Shown here: positions 23,741 through 31,966 of the stretch, piece after piece
Position numbering within the stretch: the stretch's first letter is position 1
How the letters are laid out: each line of letters starts with the position of its first letter
Source of the DNA: Paraconexibacter algicola
GTDB taxonomy: Bacteria > Actinomycetota > Thermoleophilia > Solirubrobacterales > Solirubrobacteraceae
Assembly (NCBI RefSeq): GCF_003044185.1
Contig: NZ_PYYB01000002.1
Span: 558,001 to 622,000, forward strand
Reading direction: 5' to 3'
DNA length: 64,000 nucleotides
Translations under genes and position numbers: made by a program
The notes under the pieces: generated by a model
What the model saw: only the letters and a program-made list of their open reading frames with translations
Told to the model about the DNA's origin: nothing
Databases searched by the model: none

Positions 23741-26080
23741 TCAGACCTCGAACTCGAGCGTCTCGCCCTTGCGGGCGTAGTGCGGCAGCGGCGGCAGCTC
23801 CACCGGGGTGGCGTGCATCGCGCGCATCCGGACGTCGCCCCAGCTGACGCCTTCCTTCACGAGCGCCGGAGCGCCCATGATGATCGCGGTCGCGATCTCG
23901 ACGGCCTGCAGGACGAGCCCGTAGCCGAGCGCGTCGGCGTAGCTGACGCCATAGGCGCCGGAGAGGACCGCGACGCACGCGGCCTGGAACACGCCGAGGT
24001 TCGACGGCGTGGCCGGCAGCACGGCGGTCACGTTGACGGCGAACAGCACCGCGGCCGCCGCGCCGATCCCGGCCTCGCCGTCGAGGCCGAACGCGACGAG
24101 CAGCACGTAGCAGGCGATCCACTGGATCACCCAGGCGGTGAGCTGCGCGCTGGTGGCGATCGCCGCCGCGCGCGGCCGGCGGAACACCGCCAGGCCACCA
24201 CGAACCTGCACGAGCGCACCGCGGGCCTTCAGCAGGAACGTCTCGATCCGCTTGGACCGCGACGGCAGGCCGCCCCGCAGCAGCGCAGGGGCCGCGAGCA
24301 CGACGAGCAGCACGACCAGCGGGGCGACCGTGAACAGCACGAGCGCGCTCTGGTTGCCGCGGAAGTAGCCGACCGACGAGAACATGACGATCCCGAGGAT
24401 CACGAGCGCCAGGATGTTCAGCAGCGTCTGCGAGACGAGCGTGCCGACGACCGCGGGGAGCGTGCCGCGGGCGCTGCCCAGGCGGCGCGCGACGATCATC
24501 GCGCGCGCGGGCTCGCCCAGGCGGGCGGGCAGCGTCGCGGACATGAGCACGCCGATGAACGTGCCCTGCATCGCGTCGGCGTAGCGCGCCGGGGTGTCCG
24601 GCAGCGCCGCACGGAGGATCGCGGTCCAGCTGACCGCGCGCACGACCATGGACAGGCACATCAGCCCGAGCGCGACGAGCACCCAGGTCGGCGAGCTGTC
24701 CAGCAGCGACGCGCTGACGCGCTCGACGCCGATCCGCTGCAGCGCCATCGCGGCGAGGCCGACGCCGCCGACGGTGGCGACGGCGAGCGCGGCGCGGCGC
24801 GCGAGCACGGCGCCGCGACGCGGCGCGCCCTGCGGCGGCGCGGGCTCCATCGAGGCGAGGCGGCGCGCGGGGACGCGCGGACCGAGGTCGGCGGGGATCG
24901 CGCCGACGCGCACGCCGACGCGCTGCGGGAGGGTGACGGGCTCCGGCCGGGCGATTGCGTCCTCGTAGGTCTCCAGGACCTCGGTGGCGACGCGCGACCA
25001 GGAGTACCGCTGCGCGTGCTCGGCCGCGGCGGCGCCCATCGCCCGGCGGCGGGCCGGGTCGAGCGCGAGCTCACGCAGGGCGGCGGCCAGCGCCACCGCG
25101 TCGCCGCGCGGCACGAGCAGGCCGTCGACGTCGTGGCGGACGACGTCCTGGTAGCCGGCGATGTCGGACGCCACGACCGGGGTGCCGGCCGCGAACGCCT
25201 CGGTGAGCACCATGCCGAAGCTCTCGCCGCCCAGCGACGGGGCGGCCAGCACGTCGGCGCTGCGCAGGACCGCGATCTTCGTCGCGTCGTCGACCTTCCC
25301 GAGCGCGGTGACGCCGCGGAGGTCGTCGAGGATCGGGGCGACGTCCTCGTGGCCGGCGCCGACGATCGTCAGGCGGGCGGGGACGTGCTCGCGCAGCGCC
25401 TCGAAGGCGCGCAGCAGGATCGGCAGGCCCTTGCGCTCGACGGCCTGGCCGACGAACACGACGTGGAGCCCGTCGTCGGCGTGGCCCGTGTGGAGCGCGA
25501 GCGGCTCGGCGGGGACGTCGACGCCGTTGGGGATCACGCGGTAGCGGCCGCCGTAGAAGCGGCGCCCGGTCCAGGCGGCGGCCTCGCTCACGGCGATCCG
25601 CTCGGTCAGGCGGTTGAGCCGCCAGCGCGCCCCGAGGAGGGTGCCGGCCGTGCCGTTGGTCGCCCGCGCGGTCGAGTAGCAGTGGAAGGTCCCCACGAGC
25701 GGCGCCGACGTGTGCGAGAGCACGTCCCAGCCGACGTACGGGGCCACGGGCTCGTGGACGTGGATGACGTCGAAGTTCCCGGCGGTCAGCTCGCGCCGCA
25801 TCGTCGACACCGCGTACGGCGTGACCGCGAGGTTCGACACCGCGCCGTTGGCGGGGAAGCCGACGGTCCGCCCGAGCGGGATCAGGTAGTCGGGGGCCTC
25901 CCGCGGCTCGGGTGCGGCCCCGCGGTGCAGGCGCTCCGCGAGGCGATCGGACGGGTCGTAGGGGGCGAGGACGCGGACATCGTGCCCGGACGACAGGAAC
26001 TGCCCCGCCAGAGCCTCGATGTGCCGGGTCACGCCCCCCGGATACGTCCACGAGTAGGGGGACACGAGCGCGATGCGCAT
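23741..26080 (-). CDS. Glycosyltransferase family 4 fused to a flippase-like (UPF0104/LPG-synthase TM) domain
   Basis: A 779-residue two-part protein. Residues 1-~380 are a GT-B glycosyltransferase of the GT4 type: MRIALVSPYSWTYPGGVTRH (N-terminal PGG loop), VIHVHEP, NGVDVPAEPL, VFVGQAVERKGL, and the sugar-nucleotide Glu motif ESFGMVLTEAFAAGTPVV. This resembles PimA-type mannosyltransferases. Residues ~430-750 hold about eight membrane helices with the UPF0104 signature (VVRAVSWTAIL, LMSATLPARLGEPARA, VTAVLPATPSNLGVFQAA), as in MprF/AglD-like flippases. One chain may therefore glycosylate a lipid and move it across the membrane. It starts 11 bases after the upstream membrane gene, within an envelope operon. 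Confidence 0.88.
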   Translation of the reverse strand: MRIALVSPYSWTYPGGVTRHIEALAGQFLSSGHDVRVLAPYDPSDRLAERLHRGAAPEPREAPDYLIPLGRTVGFPANGAVSNLAVTPYAVSTMRRELTAGNFDVIHVHEPVAPYVGWDVLSHTSAPLVGTFHCYSTARATNGTAGTLLGARWRLNRLTERIAVSEAAAWTGRRFYGGRYRVIPNGVDVPAEPLALHTGHADDGLHVVFVGQAVERKGLPILLRAFEALREHVPARLTIVGAGHEDVAPILDDLRGVTALGKVDDATKIAVLRSADVLAAPSLGGESFGMVLTEAFAAGTPVVASDIAGYQDVVRHDVDGLLVPRGDAVALAAALRELALDPARRRAMGAAAAEHAQRYSWSRVATEVLETYEDAIARPEPVTLPQRVGVRVGAIPADLGPRVPARRLASMEPAPPQGAPRRGAVLARRAALAVATVGGVGLAAMALQRIGVERVSASLLDSSPTWVLVALGLMCLSMVVRAVSWTAILRAALPDTPARYADAMQGTFIGVLMSATLPARLGEPARAMIVARRLGSARGTLPAVVGTLVSQTLLNILALVILGIVMFSSVGYFRGNQSALVLFTVAPLVVLLVVLAAPALLRGGLPSRSKRIETFLLKARGALVQVRGGLAVFRRPRAAAIATSAQLTAWVIQWIACYVLLVAFGLDGEAGIGAAAAVLFAVNVTAVLPATPSNLGVFQAACVAVLSGAYGVSYADALGYGLVLQAVEIATAIIMGAPALVKEGVSWGDVRMRAMHATPVELPPLPHYARKGETLEFEV

Positions 26081-26091
26081 CGCGCGGCATG

Positions 26092-28098
26092 CTACCGGGT
26101 CGCGCCGTCGGCTCCCGGACCCGGGTCGTGCTGCCCGAGTCGCGGATCGCCGCGCACGTACGCGGTGGCGATCGCCAGCACGAACACCCCGAGCACCAGC
26201 AGGACGGGCCCGGAGTCGTTCGACAGCGCGCCGGCGATCGCGGCGCCGAGCCCGCCGAGCAGCCCGGCGCGCCAGACCTCGTCGCCCTCCAGCGGCGCGT
26301 AGAGGCGCTCGCGGTGCCGGACCGCGTAGGCGATGGCGAGCGCGGCGATCCCGGCGGCGAACGGCATCAGACCGCGGCCGAAGACCCCGGCGGCGAGCTC
26401 GAACCGGCGCTGCACGATGTCCCAGATCGCGCTCTCCCCGTCCGCCCGCAGCACGGTCCGGGTGAAGTGCCCGTTGCCGCCGGTGAGGAGGTCGACGACG
26501 GCCAGGCCGAGGACGCCGAGGACCGGGGCGCCGAGCACGAGCGCGATCCGCTTCTTCGTCAGCGTCCCGGGGAGCAGCAGCACGACGCAGACCGCGGTCC
26601 CGACGCCGATCGTGATGACCCCGCCGACGTCGGCGCCGAGCCGGCCCGCCCCGATGATCCCGGCGTAGAGGACCCCGGCGATGCCGAACACCGCCGCCGT
26701 GGTGCGCGACCGACCGCGGCCCATCAGCAGCGCCGCCAGCGCGACGAACAGGACCAGCGGCAGCGTCGACTCGAGCTCGTTGCCGATCCCGTAGTAGCGC
26801 GACCCGAACCGCGGGTTGGGTCCCAGCAGGCTCTGCACGATGAGGTCGGACCCGCGGAACAGGTCGACCGTGTAGAAGGCGGTGCAGACGAGCCCGGGGA
26901 CGATCGGGCCGCGCGGCCACTTCACCAGCAGGTCGGTCAGCGCCCCGAGGCCGAAGCTCAGGATCGCGATCAGCGCCAGCTCGTTGCTCTTGGAGGGCGT
27001 CAGCGACGCCGTGATCAGCAGGACCGGGAGCAGCCAGAGGAACCCGAGCGCCCCGATGCGCAGCGCCGCACGGGTGCCGCGCCGGTCGGCGATCACCCCG
27101 CCGACGAGCACGATCGTCAGCCACACCACCAGCAGCAGCTGCAGCGCCGGGAAGCGGCGCGCCCCGAGCACGCGGAAGCGCTCCTTGAGCTGCTGCAGCT
27201 CGCCGGCGCTGAGCTTCCGGCCGACCGTGATGTCCTGCCCCTTGACGTCGTCGGGGACGCGGATCCCCAGGTGCCCGAGCACCGTCGGGAGGATGTCGAT
27301 GCCGGCGACGATGCCGTCCAGGTGCGTGGTCTGCGAGGTGATGCCGCCGGGGGTGCCGAGACCCAGGACACCGGTGGGCAGCAGCTGCGGGGCGCGGTAG
27401 TCGGGCGGGGTCTGCACGACGAGCAGCAGGTCGCCGGGCTCGTGGTTGGTGATGAGGACGTCCATCGCGATGCCGCCGGGCGGGCCGGTCGGCAGGCCGA
27501 CGACGACGAAGCGGCTGCGCTCCAGCTCGGCCAGGGCCCGCTGGGCGACGTCGCGGGAGTTGCCGATCGACACCCGCGCGACGCGGCCCGCACGGTCCGC
27601 GGCGACGATCGCCTCGAGCTGGCGGCGGCCGGTCACGCCGACGTAGGTGGCGCCGCCGGGGACGAGCGAGGCGAGCAGGCCCGGGTGGATCTCGGCCGGC
27701 GCCGTCTCCGCCCGGTCGAGCGTGTCGAGCCAGCGCTGGAAGAGCCCCCCGCGACCCTCCGGGTAGAAGGCCAGCTCGGGCGGCGTCCGCGGCCGGTAGG
27801 TCGACGTCGAGGTCCGCGTCCCCTGGGTCATGTCCAGGAACGCCTGCTCCTGCACGTAGGTGCCCTGCGTGGCGCCCAGCAGGCCGAGCGCGAGCGCCGG
27901 CCGCGAGGCGAGCCGGTCGAGGATCGACACGGGCGGCGCGGCCGGGTCCTCCTGGGGCTTCTCCGAGACCGGCAGGAAGGCCAGCACGACCCGCGGTGGC
28001 TTCTGGGCGGCGGCGGGGTCGGCGGCGGCTCCGGCCATCCCCAGCGCGAGCGCGACCAGGAGGGCGAGGACGCCCAGCGCGCGGCAGGGGCGGGACAT
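26092..28098 (-). CDS. Polytopic membrane protein with phosphatase-like extracytoplasmic region
   Basis: A 668-residue protein with signal peptide (ends AAAQ), an extracytoplasmic domain to ~320, then about ten membrane helices. The soluble part ends in LDGIVAGIDILPTVLGHLGIRVPDDVKGQ, the closing motif of alkaline-phosphatase/sulfatase-fold enzymes, and contains FVVVGLPTGPPGG and VLITNHEPGDLLLV. The metal-binding nucleophile region is not recognisable, so activity is doubtful. First gene of the envelope operon, directly before the GT4-flippase fusion. A role in lipid-linked glycan export or modification is inferred from context only. A TATAGT -10 precedes the ATG by 8 bases. Confidence 0.75.
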   Translation of the reverse strand: MSRPCRALGVLALLVALALGMAGAAADPAAAQKPPRVVLAFLPVSEKPQEDPAAPPVSILDRLASRPALALGLLGATQGTYVQEQAFLDMTQGTRTSTSTYRPRTPPELAFYPEGRGGLFQRWLDTLDRAETAPAEIHPGLLASLVPGGATYVGVTGRRQLEAIVAADRAGRVARVSIGNSRDVAQRALAELERSRFVVVGLPTGPPGGIAMDVLITNHEPGDLLLVVQTPPDYRAPQLLPTGVLGLGTPGGITSQTTHLDGIVAGIDILPTVLGHLGIRVPDDVKGQDITVGRKLSAGELQQLKERFRVLGARRFPALQLLLVVWLTIVLVGGVIADRRGTRAALRIGALGFLWLLPVLLITASLTPSKSNELALIAILSFGLGALTDLLVKWPRGPIVPGLVCTAFYTVDLFRGSDLIVQSLLGPNPRFGSRYYGIGNELESTLPLVLFVALAALLMGRGRSRTTAAVFGIAGVLYAGIIGAGRLGADVGGVITIGVGTAVCVVLLLPGTLTKKRIALVLGAPVLGVLGLAVVDLLTGGNGHFTRTVLRADGESAIWDIVQRRFELAAGVFGRGLMPFAAGIAALAIAYAVRHRERLYAPLEGDEVWRAGLLGGLGAAIAGALSNDSGPVLLVLGVFVLAIATAYVRGDPRLGQHDPGPGADGATR

Positions 28099-28106
28099 CG
28101 CCCGTG

Positions 28107-28112
28107 ACTATA
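28107..28112 (-). promoter_or_regulatory. -10 element (TATAGT) of the envelope operon
   Basis: TATAGT on the minus strand ends 8 bases before the ATG at 28098. It is the best -10 match in the window, at the head of the minus-strand envelope operon. Confidence 0.6.
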
Positions 28113-28131
28113 GGGCCGGTCGCGGGTGGAG

Positions 28132-28137
28132 TACTTT
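28132..28137 (+). promoter_or_regulatory. -10 element (TACTTT) of hemQ
   Basis: TACTTT ends 6 bases before ATG 28144. GGAGG directly abuts the ATG, too close to act as a normal ribosome site, which favours leaderless use of this ATG. An in-frame GTG lies at 28126. Confidence 0.45.
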
Positions 28138-28143
28138 TGGAGG

Positions 28144-28836
28144 ATGGCCGATCGGCACTTCGTCAAGTACACGTTCCTGAAGGTGGACCGCGCCTGGCGG
28201 CTGCTGCCCGCCGAGGAGCGCGCGGAGCACAAGCGCGAATTCCTCGCCGCCTGCGAGGACTTCGGTCAGGACCACCTGCTGCAGGCGTGTTCGACGGTGG
28301 GCACCCGCGGCGACGCCGACATGATGCTCGTCGCGGAGGCCGAGAACCTCGACCGCATCCACGAGTTCCACGTCGTGCTCGCGCAGTCGGGCCTGATGCG
28401 CTGGTGCGACACCCCCTACTCCTACCTCGGGATGCGCAAGACGTCGGAGTACTCCGACGAGGAGCGCCAGAAGCCGCGCCCGTTCACCGGCAAGTACCTG
28501 TTCGTGTACCCGTTCGTGAAGCAGCGCGCCTGGTACGCGCTGGACGCGCAGGAGCGCTGGCGGATCATGCAGGAGCACATCCGCGTCGGGAAGGAGTTCC
28601 CGAACGTCGACAACCACACGACCTACTGCTTCGGCCTCGACGACCAGGAGTTCGTCGTCGCGTTCGACACGAACGACGTCGGGGCGTTCCTCGACCTCGT
28701 GCAGCGGCTGCGGACGACCGAGTCCTCGGCCTGGACCGAGCGGGACACGCCGAGCTTCACCTGCATCAACACGACGATCGAGCGGGCGGTCAGCGCGCTC
28801 GACGGCGAGGCGCTGACGCTCGCCGTCCCCGGCTAG
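28144..28836 (+). CDS. hemQ: Coproheme decarboxylase HemQ (chlorite dismutase family)
   Basis: A 230-residue chlorite-dismutase-fold protein. In Actinobacteria and Firmicutes these oxidatively decarboxylate coproheme III to heme b, the last step of the coproporphyrin pathway. Seen: KYTFLKVDRAWR at the N-terminus, GKYLFVYPFVKQRAWYAL with the family Tyr, and the heme-proximal His region NVDNHTTYCFGLDDQEF. The distal Arg of true chlorite dismutases is not evident, supporting HemQ. Its TAG shares the palindromic CTAG with the stop of the convergent collagen-like gene. No other heme genes are nearby. Confidence 0.92.
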   Translation: MADRHFVKYTFLKVDRAWRLLPAEERAEHKREFLAACEDFGQDHLLQACSTVGTRGDADMMLVAEAENLDRIHEFHVVLAQSGLMRWCDTPYSYLGMRKTSEYSDEERQKPRPFTGKYLFVYPFVKQRAWYALDAQERWRIMQEHIRVGKEFPNVDNHTTYCFGLDDQEFVVAFDTNDVGAFLDLVQRLRTTESSAWTERDTPSFTCINTTIERAVSALDGEALTLAVPG

Positions 28837-29516
28837 CTGCCGGTGGTCGAGACCGTCTGGGCCTGCGTCGCCAGCAGGCTCGTGTGCTCGACCGTGCCGC
28901 CGCTCTCGATCTCGCAGGCGTAGGTCACGTCGGTCGGCGCGCCGAGCGTCACCAGCGCCTGGCCCGTCGGTGAGGCGCTGGAGCTGGACGCGATCCCGAA
29001 CAGGTTCTGCCGGTCGACCTCGGTCTCCCCGGTCTTCAGGACGCACGACACCGTCCGCGTGGCGGCCGGGGAGCCGTCGGTGACGACGGTCGCCCGCGCC
29101 TGCAGGACCCACCGCCCGGCGGGGACGCCCTGGAGCGTCACGAGTGGGGCGGTGCCCTGCGGCGCCGACGCGGTCCGCCTCGCCTCGAGGGCGACCGCGG
29201 ACCCGGCCGGACCGGTGTCCCCGGTCGGGCCGCGCTGACCCGGCGCCCCTGCCGGCCCCGTCCCCCCGGGAACGCCCGTCGGCCCCTGCGGGCCCGCGGC
29301 GCCCGTCGGCCCCTTCCCTGTCAGCGCCCGGCGGGCCGCCGCCGAGAGGTCGCCGGTGGTCAGCGAGCCGTCGCGGACGTCGCGGGAGCGGATCGTCCCG
29401 TCCTTGATGTCCGCGCTCGTGATCGTCGCGGCCGCGTAGCCGACGCCCCCGCCGGCAAGGACGAGCGCGACGATCGACACGGCCGTCGACGGATGGGCCA
29501 GATCTCGGAGTGCCAT
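28833..29516 (-). CDS. Exported collagen-like repeat protein
   Basis: A 227-residue protein with an N-terminal membrane anchor or signal (VSIVALVLAGGGVGYAAA). A short repeat follows (ADIKDGTIRSRDVRDGSL), then about a dozen Gly-x-y triplets (~residues 67-104, GPTGAAGPQGPTGVPGG) that should form a collagen-like triple helix. A C-terminal beta domain of ~120 residues has two Cys (VSCVLKTGE, YACEIESGG), likely a trimeric TNF- or C1q-like head. The N-terminal repeat and the head resemble the protein at 45973-46656, also 227 residues. ATG 29516 is fixed by a complete promoter six bases upstream. Confidence 0.85.
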   Translation of the reverse strand: MALRDLAHPSTAVSIVALVLAGGGVGYAAATITSADIKDGTIRSRDVRDGSLTTGDLSAAARRALTGKGPTGAAGPQGPTGVPGGTGPAGAPGQRGPTGDTGPAGSAVALEARRTASAPQGTAPLVTLQGVPAGRWVLQARATVVTDGSPAATRTVSCVLKTGETEVDRQNLFGIASSSSASPTGQALVTLGAPTDVTYACEIESGGTVEHTSLLATQAQTVSTTGS

Positions 29517-29522
29517 GCGCGC

Positions 29523-29551
29523 ACGGTAGCCCCGCGCGACGACGTTGTCAG
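29523..29551 (-). promoter_or_regulatory. Promoter (CTGACA-17-TACCGT), leaderless
   Basis: On the minus strand, CTGACA (29546-29551) and TACCGT (29523-29528) are 17 bases apart, and the ATG at 29516 follows by 6 bases. The -35 overlaps the stop codon of the upstream glycosidase gene. Confidence 0.72.
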
Positions 29552-30807
29552 CTGCAGGACGGGGGGAGTTGCGGCGGCGGCGCGCCCGCGGGCGTGTCCG
29601 CCCACGCCCGCCAGGCGTCGTAGACGGGCCAGGCGCGCGTGAGGCCCGGGTCGAACAGCGCGACCGGGTAGATCGGGTCGTCGCGCAGGGTGTACTGGAA
29701 GACCGCGGTGACGCGGTCGTCGGCGTCCCAGCGCAGCAGCTGGTCGAACTGCGCCCGGCACTGCGCGCGCAGCGTCGCGTCGTCGGTCGCGCGCGGGCGG
29801 CCGGGGAGCACGCCGCCGACCCCGGTCTCGGTGACCCAGACCGGCCTGCCCGTCGTGCACGGCCGGGCGTCGAGCGTGCGCTCGAGCTCGCCGACCGCGT
29901 CGAACTGGCGCCCGTCGGGCCGCACGTACTGGTGCTGGGCCCAGACGGCCCCCGAGCACGCGACGTCGTCGGGGAGCGCGGACACGAACTCCCCGACCCC
30001 GGTGCCGCGCGGCGAGGGCCCCGCGAACCCGGCGAGCTCCCCGAGGACGAGGCGCCGGTCGCCCCCCAGGCGGGCGAGCTCCTCCTGCGCGGCGCGCACG
30101 AACCGGGTGTACACGGCGGGCGCGCGGCTCGGCGAGGCCGCGTCGCAGGCGTCGCGCTGCGGGCTGACGAACGAGGGGTGGTTGGGCTCGTTGTACGGGC
30201 TCCACCAGCGCAGCGGCACGCCCTCCTGCCGGCCGAGCGCGGCGACCGCGCGGATCAGCCGGCGGTACGCGTCCATGCCCGCGTCGGTGATCGGCCGCGA
30301 GCGCTCGCTCGCGCCGGGACGCTCGCAGCCCGACGCGGGCAGCGCGGCCCACGGCGGCACCCAGGCGATGACGACCACCGCCTCCCAGCCACCTCCGGCG
30401 TCCTGCTGCTCGCGGACCGCGCGGAGCTGGTCGCGCAGCCCGGCGAACGGCTCGCACGGCGCGATGTCGCGCACGCAGCCGTTCTGCGGGATCGCGAGGT
30501 CGGGGTCGCCCGAGAGCGCGGCGCCGACGCGGTACCAGTCGACGACGATCCGGATGTACTTCGGTCGCAGCGCCGCGGCCCGCTCCCGGAACGGCGTGAA
30601 CGCCGGGTCTCCCCCGTCTCCGGGCGGGCGCACGAGCGGCGCGTTGAACTCGGTGAGCCCGAGCTCGAGCCGTTGCGGCACGCGCTCCGGGGTCGGCTGG
30701 GCGAGCCGCGGCTGCACCACCGTCGTGGTGGTCCCGCAGCTCGCGAGGATGCCCGCGAGGAGGGCGCAGGACGCGAGGGCGCGCAGGCGCCCCGCGAACC
30801 GGCTCAG
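29548..30807 (-). CDS. Clan GH-A glycoside hydrolase lipoprotein, probable CTG start
   Basis: A 419-residue protein. The lipobox LLAGILASC implies a membrane-anchored extracytoplasmic enzyme. Clan GH-A (TIM-barrel) features: YIRIVVDWYRVG, VIAWVPPWAALP, the acid/base Glu in WWSPYNEPNH, and the nucleophile Glu in VWVTETGVGG. Substrate unknown; the layout recalls GH5, GH39 or cellulase-like families. No ATG, GTG or TTG lies close enough to keep the signal sequence. The likely start is CTG at 30807, whose CTGA overlaps the HesB stop, with GAGGAGG 10 bases upstream. A GTG about 35 codons further in would delete the lipobox. Confidence 0.75.
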   Translation of the reverse strand: MSRFAGRLRALASCALLAGILASCGTTTTVVQPRLAQPTPERVPQRLELGLTEFNAPLVRPPGDGGDPAFTPFRERAAALRPKYIRIVVDWYRVGAALSGDPDLAIPQNGCVRDIAPCEPFAGLRDQLRAVREQQDAGGGWEAVVVIAWVPPWAALPASGCERPGASERSRPITDAGMDAYRRLIRAVAALGRQEGVPLRWWSPYNEPNHPSFVSPQRDACDAASPSRAPAVYTRFVRAAQEELARLGGDRRLVLGELAGFAGPSPRGTGVGEFVSALPDDVACSGAVWAQHQYVRPDGRQFDAVGELERTLDARPCTTGRPVWVTETGVGGVLPGRPRATDDATLRAQCRAQFDQLLRWDADDRVTAVFQYTLRDDPIYPVALFDPGLTRAWPVYDAWRAWADTPAGAPPPQLPPSCS

Positions 30808-31190
30808 ACCGCGCTGACCTCCTCCTCGTCCGCGACGCGGAACGAGGACCCGCAGCCGCACGCGGCCACGACGTTCGGGTTGACGACCTGGAAGCCCGCG
30901 CCGGTCATCGCCTCGACGTAGTCGATCTGCGAGCCGTCCACGTACGGGAGGCTCGGGCCGTCGACGAGGATCCGCAGACCGGAGTGCTCGAACACGACGT
31001 CGCCGTCGCGCTGCTCGTCGAAGGCGAGCTGGTACTGGAAGCCCGAGCACCCGCCGCCCTTGACGCCGACGCGCAGCCCGGCGACGGAGAGATCGGCCTG
31101 CTGCTGCTCGAGGAAGTCCTTGACCTTCGTGGCACCGAGCTCCGAGAAGGTGATGCCCTTGGCGTTGTAGGTGACCTGTGTCGTGCTCAT
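30804..31190 (-). CDS. HesB/IscA-family Fe-S cluster carrier
   Basis: A 128-residue A-type Fe-S carrier. The three family Cys are present: GGGCSGFQY and ACGCGSSF near the C-terminus, with QLAFDEQRDGD and the typical NPNVVAACGCG. It accepts clusters from the SUF/ISC scaffold and passes them to target enzymes; ErpA and IscA cannot be separated from sequence alone. ATG 31190 is preceded by TATACT. It is divergent from bolA-grxD, so three Fe-S trafficking proteins share one intergenic region. Confidence 0.92.
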   Translation of the reverse strand: MSTTQVTYNAKGITFSELGATKVKDFLEQQQADLSVAGLRVGVKGGGCSGFQYQLAFDEQRDGDVVFEHSGLRILVDGPSLPYVDGSQIDYVEAMTGAGFQVVNPNVVAACGCGSSFRVADEEEVSAV

Positions 31191-31200
31191 CGCTTCACGA

Positions 31201-31206
31201 AGTATA
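31201..31206 (-). promoter_or_regulatory. -10 element (TATACT) of the HesB gene
   Basis: TATACT on the minus strand ends 10 bases before ATG 31190. TTCAGG is a weak -35 candidate 17 bases upstream. Confidence 0.5.
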
Positions 31207-31279
31207 GCGACCCCTCCCGGCTTCCTGAAGGGGGTCGCGCGCACCGGCGTCCCGGGGCGGGCCGACGCCGGGCCTGCGC

Positions 31280-31285
31280 TACGCT
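31280..31285 (+). promoter_or_regulatory. Possible -10 element (TACGCT) of bolA
   Basis: TACGCT ends 11 bases before ATG 31297; no -35 match. Confidence 0.35.
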
Positions 31286-31296
31286 CGGACGCAGAA

Positions 31297-31527
31297 ATGC
31301 CCAGTGCAGATGAGCTCAAGGCCCGCATCGAGGCCGCCCTTCCCGGCTCGACCGCCGAGGTCGAGGACTGGACCGGTGGCGGGGACCACTTCCGCGCGAC
31401 GGTCGTCGCGCCGCAGTTCGCGGGCCTCAGCCGCATCGCCCAGCACCGCCTCGTCTACGACGTCTTCGGCGCCGAGGTCGGTGGGCCGATCCACGCCCTG
31501 GCGCTCAAGACCCGACCCCCGGAGTGA
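31297..31527 (+). CDS. bolA: BolA/IbaG-family protein
   Basis: A 76-residue BolA-fold protein. Seen: DELKARIEAALPGSTAEVED, the loop GGGDHFRATVVAPQFAG with the conserved His used in cluster binding with monothiol glutaredoxins, then RIAQHRLVYDVF with the conserved His, and ending HALALKTRPP. Partner of the CGFS glutaredoxin encoded immediately downstream; together they form [2Fe-2S] heterodimers. Confidence 0.93.
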   Translation: MPSADELKARIEAALPGSTAEVEDWTGGGDHFRATVVAPQFAGLSRIAQHRLVYDVFGAEVGGPIHALALKTRPPE

Positions 31528-31529
31528 CC

Positions 31530-31922
31530 ATGTCCGACAACCCGATCCGCGACGCGATCGCCGAGGCGATCCGCGAGAACCAGGTCATCCTCTTCATGAA
31601 GGGGACGCCCGACGCGCCCGCGTGCGGCTTCTCGGCCCGGACCGTCGCCGCCCTCCAGGCGCTGAACGCGCCGTTCGCCGCGGTCGACATCCTGCCCGAC
31701 CCGCGCATCCGCCAGGAGCTGTCGGCGCTGTCCGACTGGCCGACCATCCCGCAGCTGTTCGTCGGCGGCGAGCTCGTCGGCGGCTGCGACATCGTGACCG
31801 AGATGTACGAGTCCGGCGAGCTCGCCGAGACCCTCGGCGTCGACGCGCCGGCCGCCCCGGCGGAGGCCCCGGCCGCCGACGCCGGCCCGGCCCCGCTGGG
31901 CATCGAGAACCGCCTGTCCTAG
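31530..31922 (+). CDS. grxD: Monothiol glutaredoxin (CGFS type)
   Basis: A 130-residue Grx4/GrxD-type protein. The CGFS active site is in APACGFSART, with ILFMKGTPD before it and WPTIPQLFVGGELVGGCDI for glutathione binding. It carries Fe-S clusters with BolA rather than reducing disulfides. ATG 31530 has GGAG five bases upstream; the bolA stop is three bases before. An unusual Ala/Pro-rich C-terminal extension of about 25 residues follows the domain. Confidence 0.95.
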   Translation: MSDNPIRDAIAEAIRENQVILFMKGTPDAPACGFSARTVAALQALNAPFAAVDILPDPRIRQELSALSDWPTIPQLFVGGELVGGCDIVTEMYESGELAETLGVDAPAAPAEAPAADAGPAPLGIENRLS

Positions 31923-31932
31923 GCGGTCCTGC

Positions 31933-31966
31933 GGTCCTCCCGCGGCCGTCGGGCTACGGGAGGACC
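31933..31966. terminator. Hairpin between grxD and the convergent S55 peptidase gene
   Basis: A perfect 10-bp stem, GGTCCTCCCG (31933-31942) with CGGGAGGACC (31957-31966) and a 14-base loop. It overlaps the last codons of the minus-strand gene. Confidence 0.55.
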
